From contig NZ_JACHDP010000001.1 in assembly GCF_014201145.1 (NCBI RefSeq), positions 5,022,001 through 5,086,000 of the forward strand: a DNA stretch of 64,000 nt. Reading direction: 5' to 3'. How positions within the stretch are numbered: the first letter of the stretch is position 1; each line of letters opens with the position of its first letter. The notes under the pieces are model-generated. The model was not told where the DNA came from and searched no databases. It saw only the letters and a program-made list of their open reading frames with translations. Source of the DNA: Micromonospora parathelypteridis (GTDB lineage Bacteria; Actinomycetota; Actinomycetes; Mycobacteriales; Micromonosporaceae). Made by a program: the position numbers and the translations under genes. Positions 16,254 to 24,758 of the stretch are shown one piece after another.

Positions 16254-17246
16254 TCATGCCCGGCCGGTGCCGCGTGCCGGTCCGGCGGGCGACCCGGGCC
16301 GCCCGGAGTGACCGCCGTTCGCCGGTTCGCCGAGGGCGCCGGGACGGAACCTGCCGCCGTTGGCACCCGTCGGCTCGGCCGGCGGTCGGGGTCGGACCAC
16401 CCGGCCGGCCGCCGGTTGAAGCCGTGCGGCCCGGAACGCGCCAGGGCTGACCCCGACCTCGCGGGTGAAGAAGCGGCCGAAGTTCGTGGGTTCGGTGAAG
16501 CCGAGCTGCCGGCCGATCTCTGCGATCGGCTGGTCGGTCGCGGCGAGCAGCCGGCCGGCCTGCAGGGCGACCCGCTCGTCGATGATCTGCTTGGCGCTGC
16601 GACCGGTCACGGCCAGGCAGGCCCTGGTCAGGGTCCGCACCGAGCAGCGGAGCCCGAGCGCGTAATCCTCCACCCGCCGGGTTCGCGGGTAGCCGTGCTC
16701 CACCTCGCGGCAGAACCGGTGGAACGTCTCCTCCTCGGGCCGCGGCTCGGACCGGTCGGCACTGGCCAGGGCCAGCCGCAGCAGCAGGACGGCCAGTTGA
16801 TGGCGAAGCAGCGCGCGGGCGGTACGGCTGTCGGGGTGCCGCTGGCAGTCCACCGCCAACTGGCTCACCTCGGTGATCACCGCGTCCTCGTCCTCGCCGG
16901 CCAGTTGCCGCCAGGTCACGGGCGCGTCCGCGTCGATGTCGAAGCCGCGCAGCGCCTCGGGCTCCCAGGAGACCACGGTGGCATCGAACTGCGGGCCGAC
17001 GCAGCGCAGCACCTGGCCGGGGCGGACCCGCAGCAGCGTGCCGGGCCGGCACGGCAGCAGGTGGAAGTCGAGCTCCGCGTCACCGTGCCCACGCGTGGTG
17101 AGGATCAGCAACTCCTGCTCGACGATCACCGGCTGGCGCCAGCCCGGGTCACGGGAAAGGTCGGCCAGCGCGAACGTGGCAATCTCGTCGGTTACGGGTG
17201 AAGCCGTTCCGAATGGTGGCGCGGGGGAGGAACCGGTGGAGACCAT
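16254..17246 (-). CDS. AraC-family transcriptional regulator
   Basis: The 330-residue protein has a cupin-like N-terminal sensing part (about 20-180) and a C-terminal double HTH (about 190-300) with LGLRCSVRTLTRACLAVTGRSA and ADQPIAEIGRQLGFTEPTNFGR-type sequence ending FFTREVGVSPGAFR. A basic Pro/Gly-rich tail of about 35 residues follows and is absent from most relatives. It starts at ATG 17246 and is divergent from an SDR gene 200 bp away, which it may regulate; the Rrf2 gene follows by 7 nt. Confidence 0.88.
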   Translation of the reverse strand: MVSTGSSPAPPFGTASPVTDEIATFALADLSRDPGWRQPVIVEQELLILTTRGHGDAELDFHLLPCRPGTLLRVRPGQVLRCVGPQFDATVVSWEPEALRGFDIDADAPVTWRQLAGEDEDAVITEVSQLAVDCQRHPDSRTARALLRHQLAVLLLRLALASADRSEPRPEEETFHRFCREVEHGYPRTRRVEDYALGLRCSVRTLTRACLAVTGRSAKQIIDERVALQAGRLLAATDQPIAEIGRQLGFTEPTNFGRFFTREVGVSPGAFRAARLQPAAGRVVRPRPPAEPTGANGGRFRPGALGEPANGGHSGRPGSPAGPARGTGRA

Positions 17247-17448
17247 CGCTAGCGACGTTAGCCCGAACCGCAGGTCACCGCATCCTCATCGACGCGCGAA
17301 GCGGAATCCGTGCCTCGCAGCGGCTTGTCGTCATCCCGGCGGCCGGGCTACGTTACCCGGCGGTAGCGCCGTCCGGTCCGTGATCGCCCGGCGCCCCGCC
17401 GGCCGCCCAACCGGCCGACGGCCCCCGCCGACTCGCGATGGGATGGGC

Positions 17449-18225
17449 ATGACGCAGCTGTTCTCGGTCGAAGGTAAGACGGTCCTGGTCACCGGCGGGT
17501 CGCGGGGGATCGGTCTGATGATCGCCCAGGGCTTCGTCCGGGCCGGCGCACACGTGATCATCTCGTCCCGCAAGGCCGACGTCTGCGAAGCGGTCGCCAA
17601 GGAACTCTCCGCCGAGGGCCGCTGCGAGGCCATCCCCGTCGACCTGGGCGACGACGCCGGCGCCGAGGCGCTGGCCGCGGCCGTGCGCGAGCGGGTTGGT
17701 CACCTCGACGTGCTGGTCAACAATGCCGGCGCGACCTGGGGCGCACCCCTGGAGTCGTACCCGGAGGCCGCGTTCGACAAGCTCTGGGCGGTCAACGTCA
17801 AGGCCGTCTTCCGGCTCACCACCGCGCTGCTGCCGGCGCTGCGCGCCGCCGCCAGCGCCGACGACCCGGCCCGCGTGATCAACATTGGGTCGATCGACGG
17901 CATCCGGGTGCCGTTCATGGAGGTGTACGCGTACTCGGCCACCAAGGCGGCCGTCCATATGCTCACCCGCAGCCTGGCCCATCAACTGGCCGGCGAGCAG
18001 ATCACCGTCAACGCGATCGCGCCCGGCCCGTTCGAGAGCAAGATGATGGCGTTCGCCCTGAACGACCCCGAGAGCCGGGCCGCCATCGAGCAGCAGGTGC
18101 CGCTCGGCCGCATCGGACGCCCGGAGGACATGGCCGGCACGGCCATCTACCTCTCGTCGCGCGCCGGCGCGTACCTCACCGGCGCGATCATCCCCGTCGA
18201 CGGCGGCATCACCACGCACGGCTGA
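17449..18225 (+). CDS. Short-chain dehydrogenase/reductase (SDR)
   Basis: The 258-residue NAD(P)(H)-dependent oxidoreductase shows the full classical SDR set: cofactor motif TGGSRGIG (15-22), NNAG (91-94), catalytic Ser148 and YSATK with Tyr162/Lys166, then the PG motif NAIAPGPFESKM and the end IPVDGGITTHG. FabG-like 3-oxoacyl or alcohol substrates are possible. ATG 17449 and ATG 17443 are both in frame; I use the inner one because GGGATGGGC precedes it. Divergent from the AraC regulator; a hairpin follows. Confidence 0.9.
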   Translation: MTQLFSVEGKTVLVTGGSRGIGLMIAQGFVRAGAHVIISSRKADVCEAVAKELSAEGRCEAIPVDLGDDAGAEALAAAVRERVGHLDVLVNNAGATWGAPLESYPEAAFDKLWAVNVKAVFRLTTALLPALRAAASADDPARVINIGSIDGIRVPFMEVYAYSATKAAVHMLTRSLAHQLAGEQITVNAIAPGPFESKMMAFALNDPESRAAIEQQVPLGRIGRPEDMAGTAIYLSSRAGAYLTGAIIPVDGGITTHG

Positions 18226-18275
18226 GCACCGGCCGACCCGGGGCGGGCCTGCCCGCGTACACCCCCGGGTGTGCC

Positions 18276-18310
18276 GGGGCCGCGCGGACTCGGCAGATCC
18301 GCGCGGCCCC
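18276..18310. terminator. 13-bp terminator hairpin
   Basis: GGGGCCGCGCGGA at 18276-18288 pairs with 18298-18310, 9-nt loop. It lies between the SDR stop (18225) and the convergent SsgB stop (18343). Confidence 0.8.
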
Positions 18311-18342
18311 GAAATGGCCGGTGTTGCCCGTTCGGGCGGTGG

Positions 18343-18774
18343 TCAGCGACCGGCGAGCAGCCGGTTCACCGCCGTGTCGACGTCCAGGTGCTCGGCCTCA
18401 CGACCGCGCGGGACGACGACGTAGGTCCGTCGAAGGAAACGCACCAGAACGCTGCGCGGCACCTCGAAGAGGGCGTTGCCGTCCGGTGACGAGAGGGCCA
18501 GCGCGACGAAGTCGCCGCGCGGGGTGGCCCAGGGCCAGACCCGCACATCACCGATGCCGGCTGGCTCGTCCAGGCCGGTGACCAGCAGTTCGCGGGCGAA
18601 GGACCAGCTCACCGCCTCGCCACCGGCAGATTCGGCATGGAACAGGACATGGACCGCATACGGGTCAGCAGGGTCGTAGCGCAGACTGGCACGCACCGGC
18701 AAGGCGGTGGCGTCAGGTGCGACGAGCCTTAGCGACGTCTCGACCTCTACGGTCGTCGGTCGGATGACACTCAT
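18343..18774 (-). CDS. ssgB: SsgA-like sporulation/cell-division regulator, SsgB type
   Basis: The 143-residue protein contains LPVRASLRYDPADPYAVHVLF, then WSFARELLVTGLDEPAGIGDV, VRVWPW and the C-terminal SVLVRFLRRTYVVVPRG, the hallmark blocks of SALPs. In Streptomyces, SsgB, recruited by SsgA, positions FtsZ rings in sporulating cells; single SsgB orthologues also occur in non-mycelial relatives. The subtype is judged from length and block conservation, not phylogeny. It starts at ATG 18774 in a roughly 270-bp promoter region without another gene. Cytoplasmic, membrane-associated at septa. Confidence 0.85.
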   Translation of the reverse strand: MSVIRPTTVEVETSLRLVAPDATALPVRASLRYDPADPYAVHVLFHAESAGGEAVSWSFARELLVTGLDEPAGIGDVRVWPWATPRGDFVALALSSPDGNALFEVPRSVLVRFLRRTYVVVPRGREAEHLDVDTAVNRLLAGR

Positions 18775-19047
18775 GGACGTTCTCCCCCCGGCACCGCTGC
18801 GGAACGCGCGTGTCCCGCTTTTCCCATACTCAGGTGCTACTCCTGGCTACGCTCCGCCATACGCTGACTTCACCCAGTGGTGGGAAGGGGGACGGAAAGG
18901 CCGCGTGAATGCGAGGATTCATGTAGGATTTCCGGTTCTGCCCAGTGCGTGATCCCGCCCGGCATCGGGTGGTTCAGTCGTCGACTTACTCCGGTAACGT
19001 CCAGTCGGCCGTTGCAGTGACGGGCCCGAGCGACACTGGGGGGTGAA

Positions 19048-19626
19048 ATGGTGACGAAGGGATCCTCAGTGGATCCGCTTGCGACGTCCGGCCCGCCGAA
19101 GGTCGCGGTCCGAGCAACCAAAAAGCGGGGGTACGCAGTGCCGATGGAGCAGCCCGGACGCGCCGGTCGGCCGGCGCCCGACGCCGATCGCCCCGGTGGC
19201 GTCCTTGTGGACGGGGAGCCGCCACGTCGTCCTCGCTGGCGGGAGCGGATCTCGGTGACCCTCGACCTCATCCGCGCCAACCCCACCGGCCGGATCGCCC
19301 TCAAGATCTTCATTGCGATCGCCGGGGCAATCGTGGTGACCGTCGGCATCGCCCTCATCCCGCTGCCCGGGCCAGGCTGGCTGCTGGTCATCGCCGGGCT
19401 CGGCATCTGGGCCGTCGAATACCACTGGGCCCGCCGGCTGCTTGGCTTCACCCGCCGACACGTCCACGGCTGGACACAATGGGTGACGCGGCAGTCACTC
19501 GCAGTGCGAATCGTGCTCGGCGCCGTCGGCCTGGTCTTCGTGGCCACCGTGGTCTGGCTGTCCCTCAAATACAGCCTCGGCATCGACGTGGTGGCCAAGG
19601 TGATGCACTACCTCGCGACGCACTGA
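19048..19626 (+). CDS. PGPGW-motif (TIGR02611-type) membrane protein
   Basis: The 192-residue protein has a polar N-terminal tail and then LIRANPTGRIALKIFIAIAG, a first membrane helix, the signature IALIPLPGPGWLLVIAGLGI leading into a second, and a third near the C-terminus (IVLGAVGLVFVATVVWLSLKY). This is the actinobacterial PGPGW family of unknown role. ATG 19048 follows GGGGGGTGAA; ATG 19144 is a shorter in-frame alternative starting just ahead of the charged linker. It lies immediately upstream of tRNA-Val, on the same strand. Confidence 0.82.
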   Translation: MVTKGSSVDPLATSGPPKVAVRATKKRGYAVPMEQPGRAGRPAPDADRPGGVLVDGEPPRRPRWRERISVTLDLIRANPTGRIALKIFIAIAGAIVVTVGIALIPLPGPGWLLVIAGLGIWAVEYHWARRLLGFTRRHVHGWTQWVTRQSLAVRIVLGAVGLVFVATVVWLSLKYSLGIDVVAKVMHYLATH

Positions 19627-19676
19627 CCCCGGATTTCCGGTCCGGTTCCACGATCGGGTAGAGTCAGTGGCGCTGA

Positions 19677-19748
19677 GGGCGATTAGCTCAGTGGGAGAGC
19701 GCTTCGTTCACACCGAAGAGGTCGCTGGTTCGATACCAGCATCGCCCA
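19677..19748 (+). tRNA. tRNA-Val (anticodon CAC)
   Basis: The 72-nt sequence folds completely: acceptor GGGCGAT/ATCGCCC with discriminator A, D-arm with AGCTCAGTGGGAGAGC, anticodon stem CTTCG/CGAAG with loop TTCACAC, and T-arm GCTGG-TTCGATA-CCAGC. The CAC anticodon reads GTG valine codons, frequent in high-GC genes. CCA is not encoded. A tyrosine-recombinase remnant lies 0.8 kb downstream, so this gene has probably served as an integration site. Confidence 0.95.
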
Positions 19749-19809
19749 CTCTCAGTTTCCGCAGTTCAGAGGCCGCTTCCCGAGTTCGGGAGGTGGCCTT
19801 TCTGCTGTC

Positions 19810-19832
19810 GTACAGCAGCTTTGTACAGCAGC
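19810..19832. repeat. Two GTACAGCAGC direct repeats downstream of tRNA-Val
   Basis: GTACAGCAGC occurs at 19810-19819 and again at 19823-19832, and CTGCTG at 19802-19807 makes an inverted copy of the first. Short directly repeated sites beside an att-tRNA and an integrase remnant resemble integrase arm-binding sites; this role is inference. Confidence 0.45.
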
Positions 19833-19864
19833 GTTCAGCGGAAGGGTGACGACAAGGCGATGGG

Positions 19865-20497
19865 ATGTCCGGCTGTGCTGTTACCTTGCCGGCGGTGAAT
19901 GATCAGCTGACGTGGATCGACCGGATCATCGACGTGACCGGATGGCGCAAGGTGCCTGAGGACGGTGTCGGCTGGGAGCACGTGGAAGCCCAACTGGGCG
20001 TTCCGCTGCCGACGGACTTCAAGGAACTGTGCCGCCGGTTCGTTCCGGGGCGGTTCTACGCCTACCTGGACCTCCTCCGGCCGACCGACGATCATGCACA
20101 ACCGCTGTTTCGGGCGTGGGCCTATTCTCGGCAGTGGCCAAGTGAGCCTGACTTCGCGCGGTTGTGGGCCCCCTACGAGATGTACGAGCCCGACAAGGGG
20201 ACTGGGCTGATCCAATGGGGCAGTGATCAGACCGAAGGGGAGTACTACTGGCTGGCGGACCGCTCTATGGAGCCCGACCGGTGGCCTGTGGTCGCGCGGT
20301 GGGACGGCATCGAGCCGTGGCACCAACTCGACATGTCGACGGCCGAGTTCGTCTACCGGGTGATCGCGGATCCGGAGTTCAAGCCGTTTACGGTGGCCGA
20401 CCCGCCGCGGCGACCGTTCTACCTGCCGCACTGGGGGCCGTTCCCGATGAGCGCTGAGGACTGGGATGCTCTCACCGACCCGAACCGCAAAGGCTGA
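19865..20497 (+). CDS. SMI1/KNR4 (SUKH)-family protein
   Basis: The 210-residue protein has the SUKH pattern: an N-terminal helix leading to VEAQLGVPLPTDFKELCRRF, a central beta region with LLRPT and LIQWGSDQTEGEYYWLAD, then WPVVARW...MSTAEFVYRVI. SUKH proteins are very often immunity proteins to nuclease or deaminase toxins of contact-dependent systems. No toxin gene is adjacent, so it would be an orphan. The start is ATG 19865 (AAGG upstream); GTG 19895 is a shorter option. Its last codons, ALTDPNRKG, and the following 60 bp are strikingly similar to the end of the PARG-like gene at 37134. Confidence 0.8.
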   Translation: MSGCAVTLPAVNDQLTWIDRIIDVTGWRKVPEDGVGWEHVEAQLGVPLPTDFKELCRRFVPGRFYAYLDLLRPTDDHAQPLFRAWAYSRQWPSEPDFARLWAPYEMYEPDKGTGLIQWGSDQTEGEYYWLADRSMEPDRWPVVARWDGIEPWHQLDMSTAEFVYRVIADPEFKPFTVADPPRRPFYLPHWGPFPMSAEDWDALTDPNRKG

Positions 20498-20545
20498 GCT
20501 ACCCTTCCGGGGCTGCCCTTCAGGGACGAGAGTCAGCGGCCGAGG
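20468..20545. repeat. 3'-end module, copy 1 (shared with 37105-37184)
   Basis: GCTCTCACCGACCCGAACCG and the next base match 37105-37125 exactly (21 nt). Similarity continues past the stop codon for about 55 bp with small gaps (CTGAGCTACC against CTGAACTACG, GCTGCC, TTC-GGGAC, GGCCG). It covers the last codons of the SUKH gene and the end of the integrase remnant. Confidence 0.75.
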
Positions 20546-20760
20546 GAGTCGCCAAGACGTTTGAGTGCTTCCCGCGTCGCCTTCGACGAGACCTGCGTGT
20601 AGATCTCCATCGTGATGGAGAACCGGGCGTGCCGGAGAACCTGCATGGCGACTCTCGGATGGACGTCCAGGTCGGCCAGGAGCGTGGCGCAGGTGCGGCG
20701 GGCGTCGTGGACGGTGATCGGCTTGACGGTGGTCTTCTCGCACCTCGCCTGCCACGACCG
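20533..20760 (-). pseudogene. Tyrosine recombinase (integrase), C-terminal fragment
   Basis: Read on the minus strand to stop 20533-20535, this encodes about 76 residues. They include ITVHDARRTCATLLADLDV, with the conserved H-x-x-R box, then HPRVAMQVLRHARFSITMEI with the box III His/Arg neighbourhood, and the nucleophile Tyr in EIYTQVSS. An in-frame TAG at 20761-20763 cuts it off, and no N-terminal or core-binding domain follows upstream. This is the end of a phage/AICE-type integrase, so it is inactive. Its C-terminus faces tRNA-Val, as in integrases that use that tRNA as att site, though the SUKH gene now lies between. Confidence 0.85.
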
Positions 20761-20970
20761 CTAGAGCACGTTGGCTTACGGGCCTGAGTGACGATCACGG
20801 CGCACACGGCTGGACGTAGGCGGACGATGAAGGACGCGAGCCCACGACGTGTGTCGGGGCTGGTTGACAGGTCCTCATCGTTGCCTGGGGGTCAAGGGGT
20901 CGTGGCGCTGGCTGGCCCTCGGACGCGCGGTCGTCCGGATGGCAGCCCTGACTGTCCTTAGGATCGGACC

Positions 20971-21399
20971 ATGCCCGTGCCGATAGATGAGCTGATCGCT
21001 TACAGCGAGGGACGCTTAGACGACAGGGACGTCAGCCGTTTCCTGCGGGCCTACGAGCGCGATTGCGGCAGGCTGAGCTGGGTGGGCGAGAGGGCGGAAG
21101 CGTTCGACGAGGTCGACCGGGATGGCGCGCGCCAGATCGGGCTTACACACGCTTTTCTAGCGCCGGGGCCATGGGCGACGCCTGCGGTGGAACGGCGGTT
21201 CTTTGCCGAGGTCCGGTGGCTGGTGGCGTGGCTGGAGGAGATCTCAGGCGAGCTTGGATTGGTGTTTGCGCTTCGCTACAACGACCGTGATCTCGGTTGG
21301 ATACGCCGGGGCGTCACCGACGACGCGATCAGCGAAGGGCTGATCGCCGTTTGGGAGCGCGACTTGGAGCGCTTGGAACGCGACTCGCCGAGGCGCTGA
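20971..21399 (+). CDS. Unrecognised 142-residue protein
   Basis: The product starts MPVPIDELIAYSEGRLDDRD, has a helical middle with FFAEVRWLVAWLEEISGELG, then VFALRYNDRDLGWIRRGV, and ends WERDLERLERDSPRR. It is soluble, acidic and rich in Glu/Asp/Arg, without a recognised motif. The length and context, just after the integrase scrap among other orphans, fit an accessory gene, possibly an immunity-type protein, but that is guesswork. ATG 20971 is not preceded by a strong SD (GGATCGGACC). Confidence 0.6.
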   Translation: MPVPIDELIAYSEGRLDDRDVSRFLRAYERDCGRLSWVGERAEAFDEVDRDGARQIGLTHAFLAPGPWATPAVERRFFAEVRWLVAWLEEISGELGLVFALRYNDRDLGWIRRGVTDDAISEGLIAVWERDLERLERDSPRR

Positions 21400-21659
21400 G
21401 TAAGGCCGTCGACTCGTGCGGTCAGGGCTGGTCCGAGGATCGCGAGCAGCCGCCCCACCCCGTGGGATCGCTGTCGACAGCAACGGTGACAGCAACGAAG
21501 CGGGACGGGGACAGCCGCCGACTGCCGGGCGCGGACAGTGGCCCGAGGTCGCGGATGCGACCGGACCCCGCCAGACGAAGCGCTCAGAACTTGTATGCGA
21601 GATGTCGCCAGCGGCGGCGATGATCGACGTAGAGCCACGTGGTGCGGCAGGATGGGTCG

Positions 21660-22079
21660 GTGAACGACGCGCAGGACGCCGACGAGGCTGTGAACCAAGG
21701 GTGGTTCTCGGTGCGGTGCGTTTTCCAATATGGCAGCGATGCGCCGTTCGTGTATGAGGAGCGCATTACCGTGTGGCGGGCCGTGAGCTTCGACGCGGCC
21801 GTCGCCCTGGCCGAGGCTGAAGCCGCCGAGTACGCGAACGAGGTTGACCGCAGCTACCTCGGCTTCGCGCAGGCATACCGCATGTTTGATGAGCTTGGCC
21901 ACGGTGCCGAGGTCTACTCGCTAATGAGAGACAGTGAGCTTCCTCCGTACGCGTACCTGGCGGCGTTCTTCGACACCGGTGAGGAGCGGCAGGGGACCTT
22001 GGGTGAGCCAGCAGCCGATCAGCAGGTACAGCGGAGAAGCACGGCAAGCAACCACGAGGAACAAGGAACTACCAGTTGA
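21660..22079 (+). CDS. DUF4288-like protein
   Basis: The 139-residue frame reads WFSVRCVFQYGSDAPFVYEE, then RITVWRAVSFDAAVALAEAE and AAEYANEV, matching the DUF4288 layout of a strand with YEERI, an x-A-x-s-x-x-x-A helix and AE-rich continuation. Family function is unknown; members are scattered in accessory DNA. GTG 21660 has AGGA with a 7-nt spacer; GTG 21639 and 21642 extend it. The C-terminal 30 residues are polar and low-complexity. Confidence 0.62.
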   Translation: MNDAQDADEAVNQGWFSVRCVFQYGSDAPFVYEERITVWRAVSFDAAVALAEAEAAEYANEVDRSYLGFAQAYRMFDELGHGAEVYSLMRDSELPPYAYLAAFFDTGEERQGTLGEPAADQQVQRRSTASNHEEQGTTS

Positions 22080-22313
22080 GTTCCGTATTGGGCCGGATCG
22101 AACCGCCTTGCCGGCAATCCGTAGATCCAGGGCCCAGCAGACAAGATCCGGAACATGCACGGAATGATCAAGGGACGTGCCGGGCAGCCATCGGGCGTAG
22201 GTCCAGGTAGGACGATAATTGCCCCAGCAGGCGCTACACCCTTCCTAAACCGTGTGCTTGAAGGCCGACGGCAGCTCGCAGCGCAGGTTGTGATGGCCTG
22301 CTCTACTGACGGG

Positions 22314-22535
22314 ATGCGTGCCCGCCTACTTTTCTGCGTTGCGTTGCTGGCTGCGGGCGTGATGACGGCAGGGACCGGACTCTTGGTCGCCTTGGGATAC
22401 GTCGAGCAGCCCGGGCCCTTCAACGAGGCGATACTGGGAGCGCTCGGCGGGGCCATGGCCTCGGCTGGTTTCCACCGTTGGCGGAAGTACCGCTCCTCGG
22501 GCTTGGGGGCGCACACGGGGCACAAGACAGCGTGA
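22314..22535 (+). CDS. Small putative membrane protein
   Basis: The 73-residue frame has a helix LLFCVALLAAGVMTAGTGLL, then a second weaker hydrophobic stretch ILGALGGAMASAGF and a basic end HRWRKYRSS. No family is recognised. ATG 22314 follows CTGACGGG, a weak SD. The upstream extension in the same frame to 22155 has no membrane or domain signal. The gene is likely but unproven. Confidence 0.45.
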   Translation: MRARLLFCVALLAAGVMTAGTGLLVALGYVEQPGPFNEAILGALGGAMASAGFHRWRKYRSSGLGAHTGHKTA

Positions 22536-22780
22536 AACGTCGGCAGCCAGTCAGCAGTGACGTGAGCCCAAGACGCGGCGGGACCAGCACGCCGAGCAGG
22601 CCGGCGCAGGTCGCGGGGAGGGGCCATCTAAGTTCCGCTTCAACGTCTCAAACCGGCCTGTCCCCACAGGCCAGGCGGTTGAGTCATTGGCAAGCGGCGC
22701 ATGCAGCAGGCCCGAGTTTCGACTGGCGCATTCCGGAGCGATGTCGGCTGCAATCGTGGGGTCGGTCGTCGAGGACCGCG

Positions 22781-23305
22781 TCAGGAGGGTGAGGCGGTCG
22801 GAGTCGACGCCGGGTCGTAGTTGGCGTCGGATCGGAATAAGACGACGCCGCTCGCCGAGTCCAGCAAGTATGAGACTGACACGGACGAGCCTTCCTCGCC
22901 GTCGCTCCAATCGAGGCCGGTCCCGCCGCGCCACTCCGGTTCGGCGGGCAGCCAGGACGACAGCCGCGGGTGTGGCGCGACATCATCGGGGATGTCCACG
23001 TCCAAGGCTGTCGTCAATTCAGTCAGCCTGGCAACGTCTGCCGGCGCAACCCGGACCGCGCCCTCACGCACCAGGAAGAGGTCGCCAACGTTAAAGTCGC
23101 AGCGGCCGTTTTCTGTCCACTCCCACCAGTGGACCTCCAGGACCCGACCCAGCGGCTGCAGCGCCGGCTCGATCGGCGCGGTCTCGGTGTGCACGGATGC
23201 GTCGACCGTTACCTCCGGCTCCGGGCAGCTGAATGGCATAGAACAGCCGCCCTGGGACATCGATAGTGCGAACAGGGCAAGAACGCCCACCACACGGTGC
23301 CTCAC
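22781..23305 (-). CDS. Putative lipoprotein
   Basis: The 174-residue protein begins MRHRVVGVLALFALSMSQGG with Cys21 next, a signal-peptide II-like arrangement although the lipobox is atypical (SQGGC). The mature part has VLEVHWWEWTENGRCDFNVG and SWLPAEPEWRGGTGLDW, ending with a Thr/Pro/Ser tail. I see no named domain. Orientation opposes the neighbours, and it lies within the low-density region downstream of the integrase remnant. Membrane-anchored outside the cell if the lipobox works. Confidence 0.65.
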   Translation of the reverse strand: MRHRVVGVLALFALSMSQGGCSMPFSCPEPEVTVDASVHTETAPIEPALQPLGRVLEVHWWEWTENGRCDFNVGDLFLVREGAVRVAPADVARLTELTTALDVDIPDDVAPHPRLSSWLPAEPEWRGGTGLDWSDGEEGSSVSVSYLLDSASGVVLFRSDANYDPASTPTASPS

Positions 23306-23632
23306 GTCACTACCCGGACGAGCATTGTGGGTAGCCAGGAGTCGATCATCCGACCCATGGTACGGACGTCAGGCGCCAGTTATGGCAACAGATTCGATCG
23401 AGGACGCCCGCTGGCGGGAACGTGCGGACAATCGGTTGTTCGGCGGGAGGCAACTAGTACCTCACCGTCCGCGCGTGCAGAACCACTCGCGGACGAGCGC
23501 GGACGCGTGGTGCACAGAGTTAACGGTCAACAAGGCCGCCTCGGAAGCACCTCGACTGGGTGCGTGGCACCGATTCCCTGGCGCCCGGGCCTGCACGATC
23601 TGCTCCAGGACTGGGCCGGCACGAGTCGCTGG
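23306..23632. other. Intergenic stretch without a supported gene
   Basis: Between the lipoprotein start and the next stop I find only short or shadow frames. GTCCGCG and CGCGGAC recur in inverted orientation at about 23466-23510, but no typical repeat border is present. The segment 23306-23350 probably holds the lipoprotein promoter. Confidence 0.5.
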
Positions 23633-24676
23633 TCAGCTGCGGGCGTCGGCCGGCGCATGCAGCGTGAGGTGCGCGGACAGGGCGTTGAGGAAGTCGGGGG
23701 CGTCGAAGACCGCGCCGGCGGAGACGACGCCGGTTGCCCGGGTCCGGCCGGTGAGGAGGCGGTCGACGGCCTCCACCGCGAGCGGCGCGCTGATGGCGTA
23801 GATGTCCTGACCGGTGGCGGCCAGGCGGCGTTCCGTGTCGCCGGAGCGGACGGCGACGTCGATGACGAACGTCTGTGCGGAGCGGTTGCGCTCGTCGACG
23901 GCGGTCGGTGCCGTGGGGTTGGGGGAGAACAGGTCCGAGGCCGCCTTGGCGGTCATGTAGGTGCGGACCTCCGGCACGTCCAGGTGGCTGGGAACGGTGA
24001 CGACGTCGGCCATGGTGAACTCACCGATGACGCTCTGCGGGCCGAGTGGGGCCGGGAAGGACCACTCCAGGGTCGGCAGCGCGTCGTCGTGGTACTGCAG
24101 CTGTCCGTCGGCGTAGCGGACCCGGCGGCCACCGCGCCGCTGCGACGAGACCGTGCCCGATGCGAGCGTGCCGTCGGTCGGGTGCCAGCTGCTCAGGCCG
24201 TAGGCGACGTGCACCTCGTCTGCAGCCGTCCAGTCGCCCATCGCGGTAGTGACCAGCAGGTCGCCGAGGCCGCCGAAAAAGGCCATCGCCGGGACCACCA
24301 CGGTGCCTGCGGCGCGGGCGCGTTCCGCGAAGTGCGCGAACGTATCGACGTTCGCCTCGATCTCGGCCGCCACGTCGACGTACGGGATGCCGGCGCGCAG
24401 TGCCGCCTCGACCACCGGGCCGGCGGTGAAAGCGAACGGCCCGGCGGTGTTAATCACCGCGTCCACACCGTCCAGTGCGCGGTCGAGCGAGGCCGGATCG
24501 TCGACCGACGCCTGCCGGGCCTCAAGGTTCGGGTAGTCCCGCACCAGCGCCTGCAGCTTGTCCTGGTCGCGACCGAGCAGCAGCGGGACGTATCCGCGCT
24601 CCTGCAGTTCGGCGACCACGAACCGCCCGGTGTGCCCGTACGCGCCGTAGACCGCGACGTTTCCAACCGTTGCCAT
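23633..24676 (-). CDS. Saccharopine dehydrogenase-like NAD(P)-binding oxidoreductase
   Basis: The 347-residue protein opens with NVAVYGAYGHTGRFVVAELQ, a Rossmann dinucleotide motif GAYGHTG, followed by VINTAGPF and AGIPYVDVAAE, characteristic of the saccharopine dehydrogenase-like/trans-acting enoyl reductase group. Members act on small carbonyls or are uncharacterised. The gene is divergent from a GlxA-type AraC regulator (82-bp gap), which is likely its controller. Soluble; substrate unknown. Confidence 0.85.
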   Translation of the reverse strand: MATVGNVAVYGAYGHTGRFVVAELQERGYVPLLLGRDQDKLQALVRDYPNLEARQASVDDPASLDRALDGVDAVINTAGPFAFTAGPVVEAALRAGIPYVDVAAEIEANVDTFAHFAERARAAGTVVVPAMAFFGGLGDLLVTTAMGDWTAADEVHVAYGLSSWHPTDGTLASGTVSSQRRGGRRVRYADGQLQYHDDALPTLEWSFPAPLGPQSVIGEFTMADVVTVPSHLDVPEVRTYMTAKAASDLFSPNPTAPTAVDERNRSAQTFVIDVAVRSGDTERRLAATGQDIYAISAPLAVEAVDRLLTGRTRATGVVSAGAVFDAPDFLNALSAHLTLHAPADARS

Positions 24677-24758
24677 GTCCTGCTCCTCCGTGCTTGAAGT
24701 GATCCGCTGCTAGAGATCTTGGCCGTGTCGGCGGGCCCCTGCCAGTGTCCGGAACGAC

